A DNA stretch of 64,000 nt from Scortum barcoo (Eukaryota > Chordata > Actinopteri > Centrarchiformes > Terapontidae): the NCBI GenBank assembly GCA_023238725.1, contig CM041546.1, positions 23,196,085-23,260,084 of the forward strand. Reading direction: 5' to 3'. The position numbers and the translations under genes were made by a program. The notes under the pieces were generated by a model that was not told the origin of the DNA, ran no database searches, and saw only the letters and a list, made by a program, of their open reading frames with translations. Below are positions 1 through 13,373 of this stretch, in pieces (the stretch's first letter is position 1; the number at the start of each line of letters is the position of its first letter).

Positions 1-2337
1 AATTTGATGATGTAATACTAACTTGTTAACAAGCAGTTTCATACTAACATACCCAGGAGATACAGAGCAACATTAACATTCACGAAGAGCCATGTTTCTG
101 ATTAATAATACTCCAATATGTCCTTTTAGCTGTTTTGGTCCCTACCAACTCCCCTGCACATGCAGAGCCATCAGCATTATCAAAAACTCCTCTAACCCCT
201 CCAATGCATTCCTCAACCCTCTGACTGCAGGATCCGGGTCAGAACCACAACACTGTGAGGCTACTGAACTCCTACTCCTCCCCAACAACAGTGACACACA
301 AATCTAAAAGGTCTATTTTTTGTTGATCTCTTATTACTGTATACACCTTAGCACCAAATGAACACAATTTTATATAGAACCCCTTCTACATAGAAAGAAA
401 GATTCTTCCTTGAACCATGAGCCTCCTGTGAGGAACTAAAACCAAAACAATGAGCTGAAAGATGACACAAAGCTCCATAGAGCTGAGGGGAACTGTTGGG
501 TGATGCTACTTTGTGGGTTTATTACTACGACCTACACCTTCAACATGCAAGTAAAAGGTGAAAACTTTGTAAAAGATGTTTATCTCTTCCAGTTATTGTC
601 TTATATGATCTGCAGGTAATGCATCAAAATGTATTTCAAATGAAAAGGCAACAAAGTCTGCGTGACAGACTGCATCAGGCTTCATTTGTCTTTTTTCTGT
701 TGATTCATCACGTTCACCTTGTGTCAGAACAACACCAAATCCAACAGGACTACATAAATTCAGGTGAATTTCCCCAAACAGAAGAAGACAGAGGGGTGAT
801 GCTCAGTCAATCCTCATTGTCAGATGGTGAGCACAGGTATCAACAGCACCCCGCCGTTCAACATGCATCTTTCATTTGGGTCTTGCCCCTTGCCCCATAT
901 CCTGTTTGCCAGACTGTTTACGAGCCAGGACAAAATAGACTCAGCAAGGTGAAATTAAGACTAACTGTGGAAAGAGATTCTTGGTCTTGCCTCAGGAACT
1001 ATTTTTTTCTCTTTTTGTCAATTTTACAAGAGGCTCTCATCAGCCTCTGACAAATGAGGGAGGGTCGAGGGTTAAAGATCACAGAGCGCAGTTCAAATGT
1101 CAGTGTTCAGCCGAGAGACTCCTCTCCTCATGCTCCATGTTTCATGCTGATGACACCACTGTATGAAATTAGAGCACTGTGGGACATTTTCTTACTCGAA
1201 CTTATCATGTGCTCCTCATTAACTTGTGGTTTATAGCATTCTTAGTGTACCCTATAAAAATCTTTGATTCCACAACAGAAGATGGGCTATCTTGTGTATT
1301 TGGTTCATTCATCCCTCGCCAATGTTACAACCAGCACTAAAAAAGCCATTACTGAAGCTCCCACTAAAAATGAGCTGTTAAATAGGGTCAGCACGGCTCA
1401 ATAGCAGCCAGTCACCGTGTAGTCTGTTGCATTCACACAGGCCTAAAGCCATATGTACACACACAGTGCACAAAATCTGCATCGCTAGAAATTACATACT
1501 CTCACAGTCTCGCTTTTGCTTTTTCAAGAAATCTTTTTAAAACCAAAACTCCACCTTGAAAACATTCAAACACTCTGAACAGAACAGTCGATTGTACAGT
1601 CGATTTGCAGCTGTAATTGAGCACCACAAATAAAACTAACAGTGACTGGGTATGGCTCTAGCAGACCAGGAGACCAGGACCACAGACAAACTAACACAAC
1701 AAACATTTTCTGTCATTTTCTGCCAGATTTCAGAATGCTTGTGCCTACAACCAATAACGAAATTTTCATTTCCATCCAAACTAAATACGGCACCAGCCTT
1801 TTGTTTTATCACAGTTTAGAATGCCATACCCAGTTGTAAAACTCCTATCAGAAATTATTCAACATGAAACAAATAGCTGCACTAGACATGCTAATTTTCT
1901 TTTTTTTTTTTGTTTGTTTGTTTTTTGGACTATTAATCAGTGCAGAAAGTGAGCCAGAAAATGTGAGTTTGAATTATTAATTTTTTAATTAATTGAATTT
2001 ATTTAGTTCAATTGTTATTTTGAGGTAAAGTTAAAAAAGGTTTCTTTAGCACGAGTGCAAAATGCCACAATGTCCTTTAAAAACAAATCCACCTTATTTC
2101 AGTGTTCATGTTGAGCATCTGTCGTCCAGACTGTAGTTGCCTTTTAGTATACTCCCAATGGAAATTAATGACTTTTCTTGTGTTGCATTATCACACAATA
2201 GCGACCGCTTCATTAGAGAGGATCAGTGTCCTGTTACAAGTGCTTTTGAAAATGCCATGTCATAATCTTGGCCACTGCAGTACACCCACAATGCACTGCC
2301 TCCCACTGTCTCGATGAGGCTGTATTGTCTTCCTCAC
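1..2337 (-). other. Intron of the convertase gene, left end
   Basis: The part of the intron downstream of exon E that falls in the window. The donor is at 2337-2336. I looked on the minus strand for the expected next exon (IRMLDG...SASWGP) and did not find it, so it lies further left. The sequence is AT-rich and unremarkable, with a T-rich run near 1900-1925. Short ORFs here lack protein-like features. Confidence 0.6.
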
Positions 2338-2426
2338 CTCCGATCCTGGCATTGAAGGCGATGCCCACACCACAGTAGGAGTTGTTGGCCTCCATGGCAA
2401 CTTCCCCTGCACATCGGGTACCGTGA
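2338..2426 (-). CDS. Proprotein convertase exon E (catalytic His)
   Basis: An 89-nt exon with acceptor ctgtttcag and donor CGGAG|GTGAGG, phase 2 in and phase 1 out. The peptide HGTRCAGEVAMEANNSYC continues GVGIAFNARIGG. HGTRCAGE is the diagnostic catalytic-His motif of kexin/furin convertases. The tail CGVGIAFNARIGG is closest, from memory, to PCSK4 and furin (CGVGVAFNARIGG), and ANNSYC recalls PCSK6. The next exon should supply the conserved IRMLDG segment and lies left of this window. With exons A-D this gives about 135 residues of uninterrupted convertase sequence with no disabling change. Confidence 0.95.
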
Positions 2427-3652
2427 CTGAAACAGACGGGGAATAGGATGTTAGCCACATACTGAGACACAATATGCAGAGATGTGATGTGTGTTAACCT
2501 GCCTGCACCCCCAAATTAAGCTTAGACAGATTTACATACAGTACATCCTCATTTTAAGACCAGAAAAGAGAAATGCTCAGATACTGGAAACTGCAGCGTA
2601 AAATACGAAAAGCATCTGCAGCTGATTTCTTGTTTATATGCAGCACTAAACCAATATATAATATACTAATATATTCTGTTTGCATTTATTACATTTTCAA
2701 AGTCTTGGTTAACACATTTACCATGACATAATTTTGTGATATTACATCGTGACTACAATATAATACCTTTAGTGGGTTAATTGACCACTTGCTGAGCTCA
2801 CTCCCTTATTCACTACTGCTAAGCCTGTTAAGCTTTCCATTCTCGCACAGCACAGTAATTATTTAATTAGTTAACATTGATAACGCTGGCATATTTACCA
2901 CTGGAAATTATCAATAATTTCTGGAACAATAGAGGCAGACAAAAGCACACTTCTTGTTTCTAGATTCTATCATGTACTGTATAGCTACCTCTGTAATTAA
3001 GTTCATGTTATCTCCATGAGTTGATTGAAAACGCTGTCTCCGGCTGACTTTTTAATGTTTTCAGATGCCTCGTTTGAAATTGCAAACACAGTGTAAGGCG
3101 TCTCAACTTGATGGCTACATACATAATATAGTGATAAAGCTAATATGTCCCAGATAGGCAAAATCAGCATAAAGGATATGTTAGAAAAAAACAACAAAAA
3201 AACACAGCATTGTGCTTGCATTGCTAGTTTGTCCTTGTGTTTCGATCTTGTCTAGTTTGATATTCTACTTTTCCTTATTTACATAGAATGAAGCACACTG
3301 TTTGGCTGCTTGGCTCACATACTTGGACAAACAAGACAGAGGTTAGCTCGATGCTTCAATGTATTTTCAAATAGCACGCTTCACTTTTAATGTTAATGTC
3401 TTTTTGGATGAGAACTAAACAATGTGTCTGGCAAATGTAAAGCTGGAGAGTATAACTACTATAGCTGACCAGCCTCCACACAGAGAGGAAACACTACACA
3501 GTGGATGTTCTATTGTGACTGGGGCCTTTTAAAAACAGATCTTCTTATTTCTTACAGTTTCTTTCCCTTGTGTTTTTGGTTTCAAAGAGGCTAATGAAAC
3601 TGGTCAGCTCACTGACTCTACCAAGAGAAGAACACAGGACATCAGTCATTAC
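2427..3652 (-). other. Intron between convertase exons D and E
   Basis: 1.2 kb of AT-rich intron bounded by the donor GTAATG at 3652 and an acceptor ending at 2427. No coding exon, mobile element or long repeat was recognised. Confidence 0.75.
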
Positions 3653-3732
3653 CTGTTTTCCTCATCTCTGACAGGCATGGGATCACAAGACGGACCGTGT
3701 GAAGCACTCAGGTCAAAACTCGCGAGAGCCTC
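3653..3732 (-). CDS. Proprotein convertase exon D (calcium-loop region)
   Basis: An 80-nt exon with acceptor tctggattacag and donor AACAG|GTAATG, phase 0 in and phase 2 out. The peptide is EALASFDLSASHG followed by PSCDPMPVRDEEN, and the split codon AG|T gives Ser before the catalytic His. It corresponds to DALASCDVNGNDLDPMPRYDASNENK of PCSK5-type enzymes. The initial Asp of the FD motif and the DPMP block are kept. The acidic calcium loop is altered: about three extra residues, and Ser/Cys where furin has a second Asp. The residue three before the catalytic His is Glu instead of the usual Asp or Glu/Asn mix. No stop codon or frameshift. Confidence 0.87.
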
Positions 3733-4497
3733 CTGTAATCCAGAAGACAAAGGGAGCACAGCGTCAACGCGAAACATGGAAATGAAGGAATCCCATGAAA
3801 AACTCTTGATGCTGCCACTTGAATGAATCTGTCAGCATGTTTCTTCTGACTGACGGCAATCACTGAGGAGATGCCTGTGACTCTGTGTGTGTGTGTGTGT
3901 GGTTTATGTATGCCTCATAAAAGTGAGCATGTTAGAATGGCTTGTTTGCCAGAGTATATAGGCATAACGGGAGGAGGATATCTTGGCAGCAAGCGGTACA
4001 GGAGCAATTATGTATCTCTCTCTCTCCACCCAGGCTTATCCATGCCAGACAATCTGCTCTGACAGAGTACGAGTTGGCCTGCGTACGTCAAACTGCCTAT
4101 AGGATTATATATGACAAGGCGAGAGCAAACAACACTGCCACTCCACATATGCTTTATGGCGAGCCGGTGTAACACCAGCCTAACAGAATAACAGCTTTAT
4201 CGCTATATGAAAGTTTTATTGTCTCAGGTTTTAAGTAATTGGGCAGACCTTGAGCAGTCTATGAGAAAATCAATACACAGATTTCAGTCTAATGAAAATC
4301 CAACTATGTCTGTGCAACCAAGTAGCGCCGATAGCAAACTATAACCTTATCAAAAGACATCTGAATCAGGAATTACATTGCTGGAGAGATACTGTATATG
4401 AGATAACTAGAGTGATAACATTTCAATGACCACCTTCAATGAGATTTGGTAGAGATCAGTTATTATTAAAAAAAATCTCATTTAAAGTTGTACTTAC
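3733..4497 (-). other. Intron between convertase exons C and D
   Basis: A 765-bp intron from donor GTAAGT at 4497 to the acceptor ending at 3733. It holds a short (GT) run near 3884-3901. No other feature recognised. Confidence 0.75.
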
Positions 4498-4535
4498 AAA
4501 GTTTTTCTTCAGGTCCTTGTTTGCGTGATCTAGAC
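4498..4535 (-). CDS. Proprotein convertase 38-nt exon C
   Basis: A very small exon of 38 nt. Its acceptor lies after a long T tract (tttcatttcag) and its donor is TTT|GTAAGT. It completes the Gly of the DDG motif and then encodes LDHANKDLKKNF, leaving at phase 0. In furin and PCSK1 the corresponding residues are IEKNHPDLAGNY and LEWNHTDIYANY, so the Asp-Leu pair and the Asn are kept while the HP/HT pair is lost. It was identified because it bridges exons B and D in both phase and homology. Too short to be found by ORF length. Confidence 0.85.
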
Positions 4536-5194
4536 CTGAAATGAAAAAAAAAAACAAAACACTTTCAATGTCTTGGTGCAGTAAATCGGTGCAATCAGAC
4601 CATGCCTAAGTGCATTTATTGTTTCGTTATTTTCTGTGGAGTAGGAGCTGTTTTAAGTCATTTGAACTTGCAGTGTGGTCGACAGGCTATTAAACGTAGA
4701 ATTTTGAGAACCCTACTAATTGGTGTAATTAATTTGCCAAAATTTAATGGTGAAGTCTATTTTCTGAAGGAAATTTCTGAAGGAAAGAAAAAGTATTGCA
4801 CATGACTGATGGATGAGCGAATGAACAAATGGGCACAGAGTAATCTCCCATGTATTCATTTTGACATTTAAATAAAAAAAAATCTTCACTCTACTTCACT
4901 CTTCACTCAGCTTCGCTCTACACCTTTTCCTTTTTATCATCCTCTCTTTCCACATCAGTTGCCTTTCTTTCACTTGCCCCCTCCCGTCACCCCCCTCTCC
5001 TCACCCCAACCACCACCACCACCACCTCCTCCTCCATCTCTGCTGCATCAGGGCTCCTGTGGTCTCAGCGAGAGACAAACGAATGAGGGCCCCAGGAGGC
5101 CCGCGCCGGCTCTGCCACACATCACTCACTCTCTTTCTCAATCACGCACACACGGGACCTGCCAGCCTTTGTCCCATGCAGGCAGTGCCTCTGG

Positions 5195-5208
5195 GTTGTC
5201 ATGGTAAC
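5195..5208 (+). promoter_or_regulatory. RFX X-box-like palindrome
   Basis: gttgtcatggtaac is an imperfect palindrome close to the RFX consensus GTNRCC-N(0-3)-RGYAAC (one mismatch). Confidence 0.45.
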
Positions 5209-5291
5209 CTGCGGTCGGTTTTGCCGTTGAGGCCTGATTGTGTTGAGCTCAGGCGGGATGGAGCCCTGGGTGGGTGAAGCCTCACTGGAGT

Positions 5292-5326
5292 CTGCCATGC
5301 CGTGCCATGCTGTGCCATGCCACGCC
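5292..5326 (+). repeat. Short tandem repeat of tgccatgcyg
   Basis: Three to four ten-base units (tgccatgccg, tgccatgctg, tgccatgcca). Confidence 0.75.
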
Positions 5327-7840
5327 AGGTCAACCTGCTACGTCCTCTACATAACCACTTAAGCTCTATTCTCCCCTCGTGTACCACTTTTCTTGCCCCA
5401 GATACCTCCTCCTATGCTGGTTGGTTGGCTTTGTTTTGCACTTTAAAGGGTTTTAAATGATATTTTTCCTCTGTATTTTTCCCCAGTTTCTTCCCCAAAT
5501 TGGAATGCCAAATTCCCTACACACTACTGCAGTCATAGTCACTGCTAACTCCACTGTTGGTCTCAGAAGCATGTAGACAGCCATGACAAATGGCATCACA
5601 ACTCGCTTCTTTTCATCTGCCAGAAATGAGCTTCACCTCAAATCAAGACAGGAACCTCGCTCAACAGCCAACCCGCAAACACGGCCAATTGTGTTCACTG
5701 GAATGCGCCACCAAGCTGGAGTTACTGATGCCGGGAATCAAACTCTTTGTCTGTGACAGTGAAGTGCGTCCAAAACATTTTTATTTCATTAAAACTTCTA
5801 ATCCACGAATTCTGCATATACATTTCTGTTTGTAAAAATTGTGACTGAAGAGATGCTAATGAGCTTCAACTTACTGCAAGTTATAACCACATTTTATCAG
5901 GTGGTATTTCCTGGGATAAATACAGCATTTATGAGCGTGAAAGTTGCATTCAACTGCATGTCATGGTCTTCGTCAGCAGATAAAGAGAGGGAAAAAAAAT
6001 CCAACTGGGAAACTCCATCCACCAAGATGCAGTTCAGAGGCAAGATTGTTTTGTCAAACTATTGCATTTCATGTTGATGGCAACTGTGGTTTGGTTTAAG
6101 AAAGTAGAAAATGCTGCACCAGTTGATACTGAGTGTTACCAACAATCACAAAGTTGTGAGGTTTTTATAGATTTTTAGTTTCTTATTCTCGAGGGAACAA
6201 GAGAAAGAGCTCTCTGGCCAACTTTCCTCCTTGCCTGAGCCAAGTTGGATTTCCACACTGAACATGAGGCCAGGCGGGGATGCTGAGCAGGTTTTGCGTA
6301 CTCTGATTTAAAGTTTGAAGTGTGCTGAGTGATACGGCACTATGGGCCAACATGATGTCTTCATATGGAATTCAAATGATTCATTAAAGAGTTACGAAAT
6401 GTCAGATATCTTTTCCAAATCCCCCTCATGCTGATCTTCTTTCCTTTTTAATCTCCCATCTTTACCATCAGTGAAATCAGGACTCTCCCACATCCTCCAT
6501 CTCTTTTGCTTCGATATGTGTCTTTTTCAGGTCAGAATCTCTAAGCTTCAATTTTCGACGAGGTTGCCTTTAAAATTTTTGGGTGTATTTATTAATAAAC
6601 CGCTACTCTCTAAAATACCCACACACCTGGCTGACAGTATGGCTCAGGAATACTGCATTTAACCATCATAATACATGCGTCAACAAAATAACAGGTCGTC
6701 TTTTAAGGTGAACTTACACACAGGTGTAGCTTTACAATAAAATAATGTCTTCAACACTGTCTCATACAATCTTTGGGAAGGTGCAATTAAGTCAATGTCG
6801 TTTTAGAAGATCAGTTCAGCCAAATGACAACTAACATGTTTTTTGCACCTGAATAGTTGAATAGTTACATATGTAAGTTTTTTTTTTTTTTTTTTTTGGT
6901 GAACCAAGTAGAAGCTAGTTCCGTATTCAAAGATGACTTTTATAATCTGTAAAAAAAAATCTAGCTCTTCCTCGCTCCACCTGCTGCCTCTAAGGTCATT
7001 TGAGAAGAATCCACCACGTGCCCGGGTCAAAACAACCAATCAGAGCAGAGTATCTGACGGAGCTTAAATCACTGCTACTGTGCAGATATGTAGTGGTGGA
7101 TAAACAACAACCAATCGACCAAGCGATGACAAAGCAAAAGATAAGTAAATAGAAGAAGAGCAATTAAGAAAAGCGAGTTAAAAACAGGGAATTTGTAGCG
7201 GAAGGGATTTGGAGGCCATAGAGAGAGGGGACGCAAACTGGGATGTACACTCACTAGGAACTTCAGTTGCTTATTTTACTTAGTCAATAAGGACATTGTC
7301 TTAATCTTACTGACTCGCATAATACAATATGAGATTAAAGCTCTTCTTGGACCCTCTTTTCCAGTCTTGTGTGCGTCCCCTCTGCACATAAATGCATCGA
7401 CAAACAGTGGATCTCTGCTGTTATGTGAAAAGAATTGCTTGTCTGCAGGGGGCAAAGGATCCTACTTTATTAAGAGTTCATCTTTATTTCAACTCAATTA
7501 CAAGAAAGAAGCCTTAGTGTGCATCCACGCATGTTCTCGTGCTTCCATGTGCGAGTATCACGAAAACCATTACACCGTCATGTCAGCATTTAAAAGGTAT
7601 CACCATCACTTTTTCATTTGTGATGGAGACATCTTTGGGAATTAATGTCAAGCTGCTCAGGTGGGAACAAAGTAACAAGTGAGCAAAGGATGGAGGGAGG
7701 AAGAAAGAATGGAAAGGCAACAGAGGGAGGGGAAGGACGGCTGGAACTATAAACCCCCCTTAGACTGAGACTGCGTGTAAATATGAATGTGTGTCACCAC
7801 TAAAAATGATAGGATGTGGTGGGTTGGTAATCAGAATAGG

Positions 7841-8850
7841 TAAGGCAAGGTTAGGCATGTTATTTATGTAGCACAGCTCATACCCTGTGGCAGGCTAAAG
7901 TACCTTACATATAAAATAGGATTAAAACAACATTGAACACATTCAAACATTAAAATTAGATGATCAGTAAGTAAAAAAAAAAATAAGCGAGGACAAAAAT
8001 TAAATCAAAGAGAACAGAGAAAAACAAGATTTAGTCCTACGTATAGCATCATATCAAGAGAACATGTCACAGACAAGTCTAAAGAGAGACTTGTGGACGA
8101 GCTGCAGATTTTGTTTTCTCACTTGCTGGTAAGCAATGTTGAAACTTTAGAATGGGTCTGATCTGTTCATATTTCTTTGTATTGGTTAAAACTCTTGTAG
8201 TTGCCTAAGAGCTTTCTTAGGCAAGAGAAAGAGAACGGAGAGCCTAACTCTAGCAATATCTTTTAGATGATAAAAGGCTGATGGTATGTCTGATTCAATG
8301 TAACAGCTAAAATTTAGATCTGAGCCCAGGACAACATTCACATTTCTGGCCAGACTTTTACAGATAAAGAGTTAACGTGCAGAGATTTTCTGTCTTTCAC
8401 TTTTGGAGCCAAACTCTATTTTGCCTTTATTTAGCAAGAGATCATTTTGGCACATCCTGTCATCAATTTGCTGAGTGTATCAGTGGTGCTGTAGTCCTCC
8501 TGTAAAAGGGAATTATTCTGTGATTAAATATGGCAATTCATCTTTTTGCTATGAAAAATGTGGCTTCATGGCAGCATATATAGGCTGAACAGAAGGGGGG
8601 GTATTGATCCTTGTTGTATTCCACAGGTAATGAACTTGGACATAAGATTTCAGATGAAATTTCTTGCAAATAGGACCTGCACCAGGTCAGGATAGTACCA
8701 AAGCACCTGACTCAGTCTTCTAACAAAACGATGTGTTAAGCTATGTCAAAAGCAGAAGTAAGATGTAATAATATCACAATAGAAATCTAGTCCAAGTCTG
8801 TGTTCATCTAAGACCTTAATGAGAGGCATTTCAACTACAATGATGGAACG
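7841..8850 (-). mobile_element. Decayed LINE (L2/Rex1-like) fragment
   Basis: The plus strand starts with the motif type tttatgtagcac...aaagtaccttacat, seen at the 3' end of a common fish dispersed repeat. On the minus strand, 8572-8625 translates as CGIQQGSIPPLLFSLYMLP, a worn copy of the reverse-transcriptase block CG(V/I)PQGSxLGPLLFxLYMLP. Further on, the minus strand gives DYSTTDTLSKL, as expected after the ADD motif, but the ADD region itself is not readable. Many stops and frameshifts. An old fossil. Confidence 0.65.
8201..8224. repeat. Short perfect hairpin
   Basis: ttgcctaaga, loop gctt, tcttaggcaa. It lies inside the decayed LINE. The stem is too short for a microRNA precursor. Confidence 0.8.
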
Positions 8851-9933
8851 TTGTTAATTCTTCAGTAACTTTCCCTATGAAGGATATATGTGATATGGGT
8901 GTGCAGATGTTGTATATCTCTTTGAGCCTATGGAAGATCTGAATGGCTTGGCATGGACATTCTTCTCTGCTGTGAAGAAATATCTTTGGATCAGGATTGA
9001 AACATGCACTGCATGAGCACATGTATGCTCAGAGCGGATGTGTCACAAGGGTCAATTTGAGCATCAAAACACTGTATCTTCAAGTATTTACAAGGATGAT
9101 CTGAGTGGAAAAATGCATTCAGTCAGGTAGCACCATACTGCCATAAATATAGCCATAAACACACTTCAACACAGTCCAAGGTCTTCTGAGTGTGAAAGTA
9201 GAGAGCCACGTCCCACAGTTAGATGAAACACTGTAGGTGGTGGAGCCAATGCAAAACCTTCCATGAATACAAATGCTTTGAACCTGGCTGACCCAGTCTA
9301 GATTGTGATTGTGCAGGTGTGTGTGCGTGCGCGCGTTTGCTGCTCTGCATGTGTGTCAGCATTCAGCGGCAGCAGCTGCACTCTATCTCCTTGCTCCGGC
9401 AGCATTCATGCCGGTCCTCAGGGTCAAACACACACACAAATCAGACACAGAGATGTGTCGGAGGCCATTTTGAGCCAACGGTGAGTCGTGCCTGAGCCGC
9501 CGCTGAGAAAATGAGGCGACATCACTTCAGAGGAGGCCTCCGCTACACCTGGAGCCCCCCGGCTGCCTCTCGCCGCTTAGCTCTCCTCTGCTCTCTCCTC
9601 TGCAGGAGCTACTGTACAAAAAAATAGCAAAAGTCAACAGGCTGCCTCTGCTGCTGACAGGTGGAGTAGGAGAAGGGCTCAGACACATGAGGGGGGAGGT
9701 AAGCCTTAAAAAAAACCTCCTGATACATGGCTGATAACTTGCGTTTGCAAGTGTGAAGATGAAAAGGAAAGGAATGTATGTGTGTGTGAGAGAGCGGCAG
9801 AGAGACAGGGGTGTGTATCACCACCCGCCGAGAGTGAGACTTCCTGGCCCTACACCTCCGTCTCATTAATCAGCTCGGTATTTAAGAAGGGCTGGAGTGG
9901 ACACTTGCCTGTAATTAGCTGGCTTTGTCAAGG

Positions 9934-9934
<1 letters not shown>

Positions 9935-9984
<50 letters not shown>
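9935..9984 (+). repeat. (TG)25 microsatellite
   Basis: Uninterrupted 50-bp TG tract, the longest pure dinucleotide run in the window. Confidence 0.98.
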
Positions 9985-9987
<3 letters not shown>

Positions 9988-10498
9988 TTAAAGACTGAAC
10001 GGCAACGAGAGAAGAGAGAGATCTTGGGGAGAAGACAGAGTTTGGTGAGTGATACAGGGTGGAAGGTTTGAGTTGGAAGGATGTACAGTAGAGGGAGCGT
10101 GGGTGATGGAAAGCCTGGCACAAGGAGGACAGAAGAAGAGGACAGGAGTGAGAAGACAGAGAAGACAAGTTGGAGGAAGAAAAGAGAGGGAGAAAAGGAC
10201 TGTTTAGAGTAGTGGGGGAGGTGAGAAAAAAAGATAAGAAATGAGAGAAGGCAGATGAGGGAGGGCTGAAGGGAAATGACAGGGAGGAAAAGATGCAGCG
10301 AGAGACAGGGACAGAGCAGAGGGCATGTGGGGATGGAGAAGAGGTTGACTTCTAAAGTGGGACATTAGTATTCAAGCGGCACCCCTTCAACCCCCCCCTC
10401 ACCACACCCCGCTGCCCTGTCTGCCCAGCGGCCAGCTCTCCTCCCGCGGTGGACCCAGACACGAAGCTGGAGGTGTGGCCGGAGGTGGCAGAGGAAGA

Positions 10499-10527
10499 GT
10501 GTGTGTGAGTGTGTGTGTGTGTGTGTG
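10499..10527 (+). repeat. (GT)n microsatellite
   Basis: GT run with one interruption (gtgagt). Confidence 0.95.
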
Positions 10528-11550
10528 GGCCTAAGTTCATTGCAGGTCTGAAACGCTTCTTTCAATGGAGATCTCCACTTTACAGAAATGTCTTTGTTTT
10601 CCGCGGTGTGAGGGTTTCAGTGTGCTTTAAGCTGTTACATTACACTTAGTACTTCCAAAATTTATGATCAAAATTTTGCGTGCAATTTAAACATTTTCTG
10701 TCAATCTGTGGGCACCATTTGAAATGTCTAGTTAGTCAAAACAAGCTCAAATCTGTACAGTGCCACACACAAGTACGTACAAAGAAAGTGATCAAGGAGT
10801 GTACACATACAGTAGAGCCACAGCAGAAAGTTTAGTAAGACTGATCTCTATGGCTGACAACTGTGGCAAAGAGGTGACATGTCAGAAATTAAAGCCCATT
10901 TCATAGCATCATTCCAAATGTTGAAGAAAAACATGAGGGCAGCAGTCAGAAAAAATACGAAAACAAAAACAAAACAAAAAACAAACAAAACAAAAAAAAA
11001 TCAGCATTATCCTTACTGTCCACCAGATGTGGCTATGTCAAATTCTGGCTCCATCACAGTTGACCACCAGGCCTTGTACGAGCATCCCATTCACAGCTCT
11101 TTTCTCCGGTGCGCTCTCTCTAATCACCGGGTCTGTTTTCGCCAGAGAAGCTAACATGTGAAATTCACTCGTGAATTTGTATTTACTGGCAACTGACCTA
11201 AAGTGTACATCTAATTAAGCACTTTGAGTCAACACATATGCAGCAATTTTTTTTTTCCACAAATATATCGTTTCATTTAGTTTTAAGTAAAATGTTCCCT
11301 AAAAAGCTGAACACTGTAGTTTTAAATAGAAGTAAATGGCACATTTGTTGGTACTATTTTCAGCTGCAGATTAACACACACGTTTTGTGAAAAGTGAGTA
11401 CAGCACCAGAACAATGTGTCAAAATGATCTAAAACAGAGTGTCTTCATAATCATGGGATATACTGACAATAAAGAATATCACCAGCCTTACACATCCTTT
11501 CCTGCTGAAAATATATATACCAAACTAACAGAAGTGAGATTAAAAAATAT

Positions 11551-11577
11551 ATATACTTATATAATATATAAGTATAT
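11551..11577. repeat. 27-bp AT-rich palindrome
   Basis: ATATACTTATATA, a central A, then the exact reverse complement. May extrude or be a replication-slippage product. Confidence 0.85.
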
Positions 11578-13208
11578 TATAATTATTCCTTTACTTGTAA
11601 TCTATGGATGTATTTTCATTCTACGACGTGTTGTATTTGTTATGTGACACATGTAACGACTATCCTCCTTTCTCCTGGTTACCATTAATTCACTGTGATG
11701 GTGAAAATCTAGAAAAATGAAAGAACAGGCAACAATGCTGAATGTCAATCCCAGAACTTAATGACGGTGCTCGAGTGATATTCAGTTGGCATTATTCGGC
11801 TTGTCTAATAAGTTGTTTATTTTTCATAAAATGAAGCATCCTCGGGGCAAAACGAGGTGATTTCCTCTCAGTATTTGACATATCCACTGGTAATCCCGTT
11901 CTTTTCCATCAGCATCACTCGATGCTCATCATAGTTGTAGAACCAGGAGTACGTTTCTCCATCTATTTAATCCCTCATAGCTCCCTGCTGCAGTGTCTGT
12001 GTGTATGACTTCTTTTTCTTCCCGCTAAACTACCTCCCAACTCCTCCTCTGGTCTCCTCCACTGCTTTGCTCTCATTTGACTAATTATATTCACGGAGAA
12101 CGGTGTTGACAAATTCATTTTGAAATCCATTAGTCCCGTGGCGTTGTTTAAACAATGTGCACGTTAATGTCCATTGCTTTAATACCCCTGATTCACATTC
12201 TAATAGCCGTCTGATAAATCAGGTTATCTGCGACACCTTCTACACGCCGTGAAGAGCGGAAATTAGAGAATTATTAACTATCCGTGGTGTTCTGTCGTGT
12301 CCGGGTGTGTTAGGAAGAAGGGGAGAGGAGATGACAGAGCAGAGGAGAGAGACACAGAGAGAGAGGAGAGACGATGATGGAAAAGGAAGAGAAAAATTAG
12401 AGGGTTGGGTGAAGTAAAAAAAGAGACCAGAGGGAAAAAACAGAGTAAGAAAGAGATAATAGGGAACATGAGGAGCAGCAGGACTAAGTGACAGTAAATG
12501 TAGATGAGATAAAGACAAACATTAAAGAAGAGGGACTGAGAACAGAATACAAAGGAACATAATATGAAGGGGGAAACAAGGAGAGAATTCAGGAACAATG
12601 TACATTTAACATTCTACTTTAACTCCGAGGTCACTTTATCCACCCTTATTTACTTTAGATAAAAACTCAATATCACATAAATTAAAACAACCTTTTCAAA
12701 TGTTGTGCAAAAAATAAATTATATGTGAGTTTCTATCTGCTGGGTTGAAGCTAATCAAAGAATTTACTTCCATGGGAAGAAAAATGGAAAGGCTCCCAAA
12801 TATTTTTATGTGAATATTTCACATTATCTCTTCAGTGCCAGCTAATGTTGTCTACATTATATTATTATATTATATTATTATATATTATGTTTCATTCTAA
12901 GGCATAGACGCTGGCTTTAAAATATTATGTTTCACACTCACAGACACAAAACCATGATGTACACCTCGCATGGGGATGAGGTACGATATATAAGGATGTA
13001 TGGTGGTGGTGGAAAGAAAATTTAAAGAGAAATTTTGTATTCAAAAGACACAGTTTTTTTGGACCGATATGTATTGAATAAAATTGTTTTCAGTGTTTTC
13101 CTCGCTATCAATCATATTACTTCGTAGATGAAACAAAATTTAGCTGATTGTTATCATGTGTTTGTCCATATTTATTAGATACTTGGACACTATAGACACC
13201 AGGGTGAG

Positions 13209-13299
13209 TGGATTAGACACTGATTAGCTGCTTGTTTACACCAGCACCACCACTGCCCCAACCACAGAGGGCTTCAAGGGCAACACCAGATCATCTACC

Positions 13300-13333
<34 letters not shown>

Positions 13334-13373
13334 ACAGACACACTGTGCTAAGCAAGCATTTCTGGCCTGTGTG
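13209..13373 (+). repeat. Local duplication, copy 1
   Basis: Begins tggattagac, includes attagctgcttgtttac, cagcaccaccact and ttcaagggcaacaccagatc, then a CA tract and aacagacacactgtg. The same blocks recur in order at 14331-14513. Confidence 0.85.
13303..13330 (+). repeat. (AC)14 microsatellite
   Basis: Pure AC run inside duplication copy 1. Confidence 0.95.

Noticed and set aside
1..2230. Search for the next convertase exon (IRMLDG/SASWGP) on the minus strand
   Set aside because: No matching codons with splice sites were found; the exon must lie outside the window.
4959..5207. Proline-rich ORF with a polyproline run
   Set aside because: Derived from (CCA)n/(CCT)n low-complexity DNA.
7443..7457. 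CTCF-like tgcagggggcaa
   Set aside because: Three mismatches to the core consensus; not distinguishable from chance.
8201..8224. Hairpin considered as a microRNA precursor
   Set aside because: Stem of only 10 bp, loop of 4, and located inside a LINE fossil.
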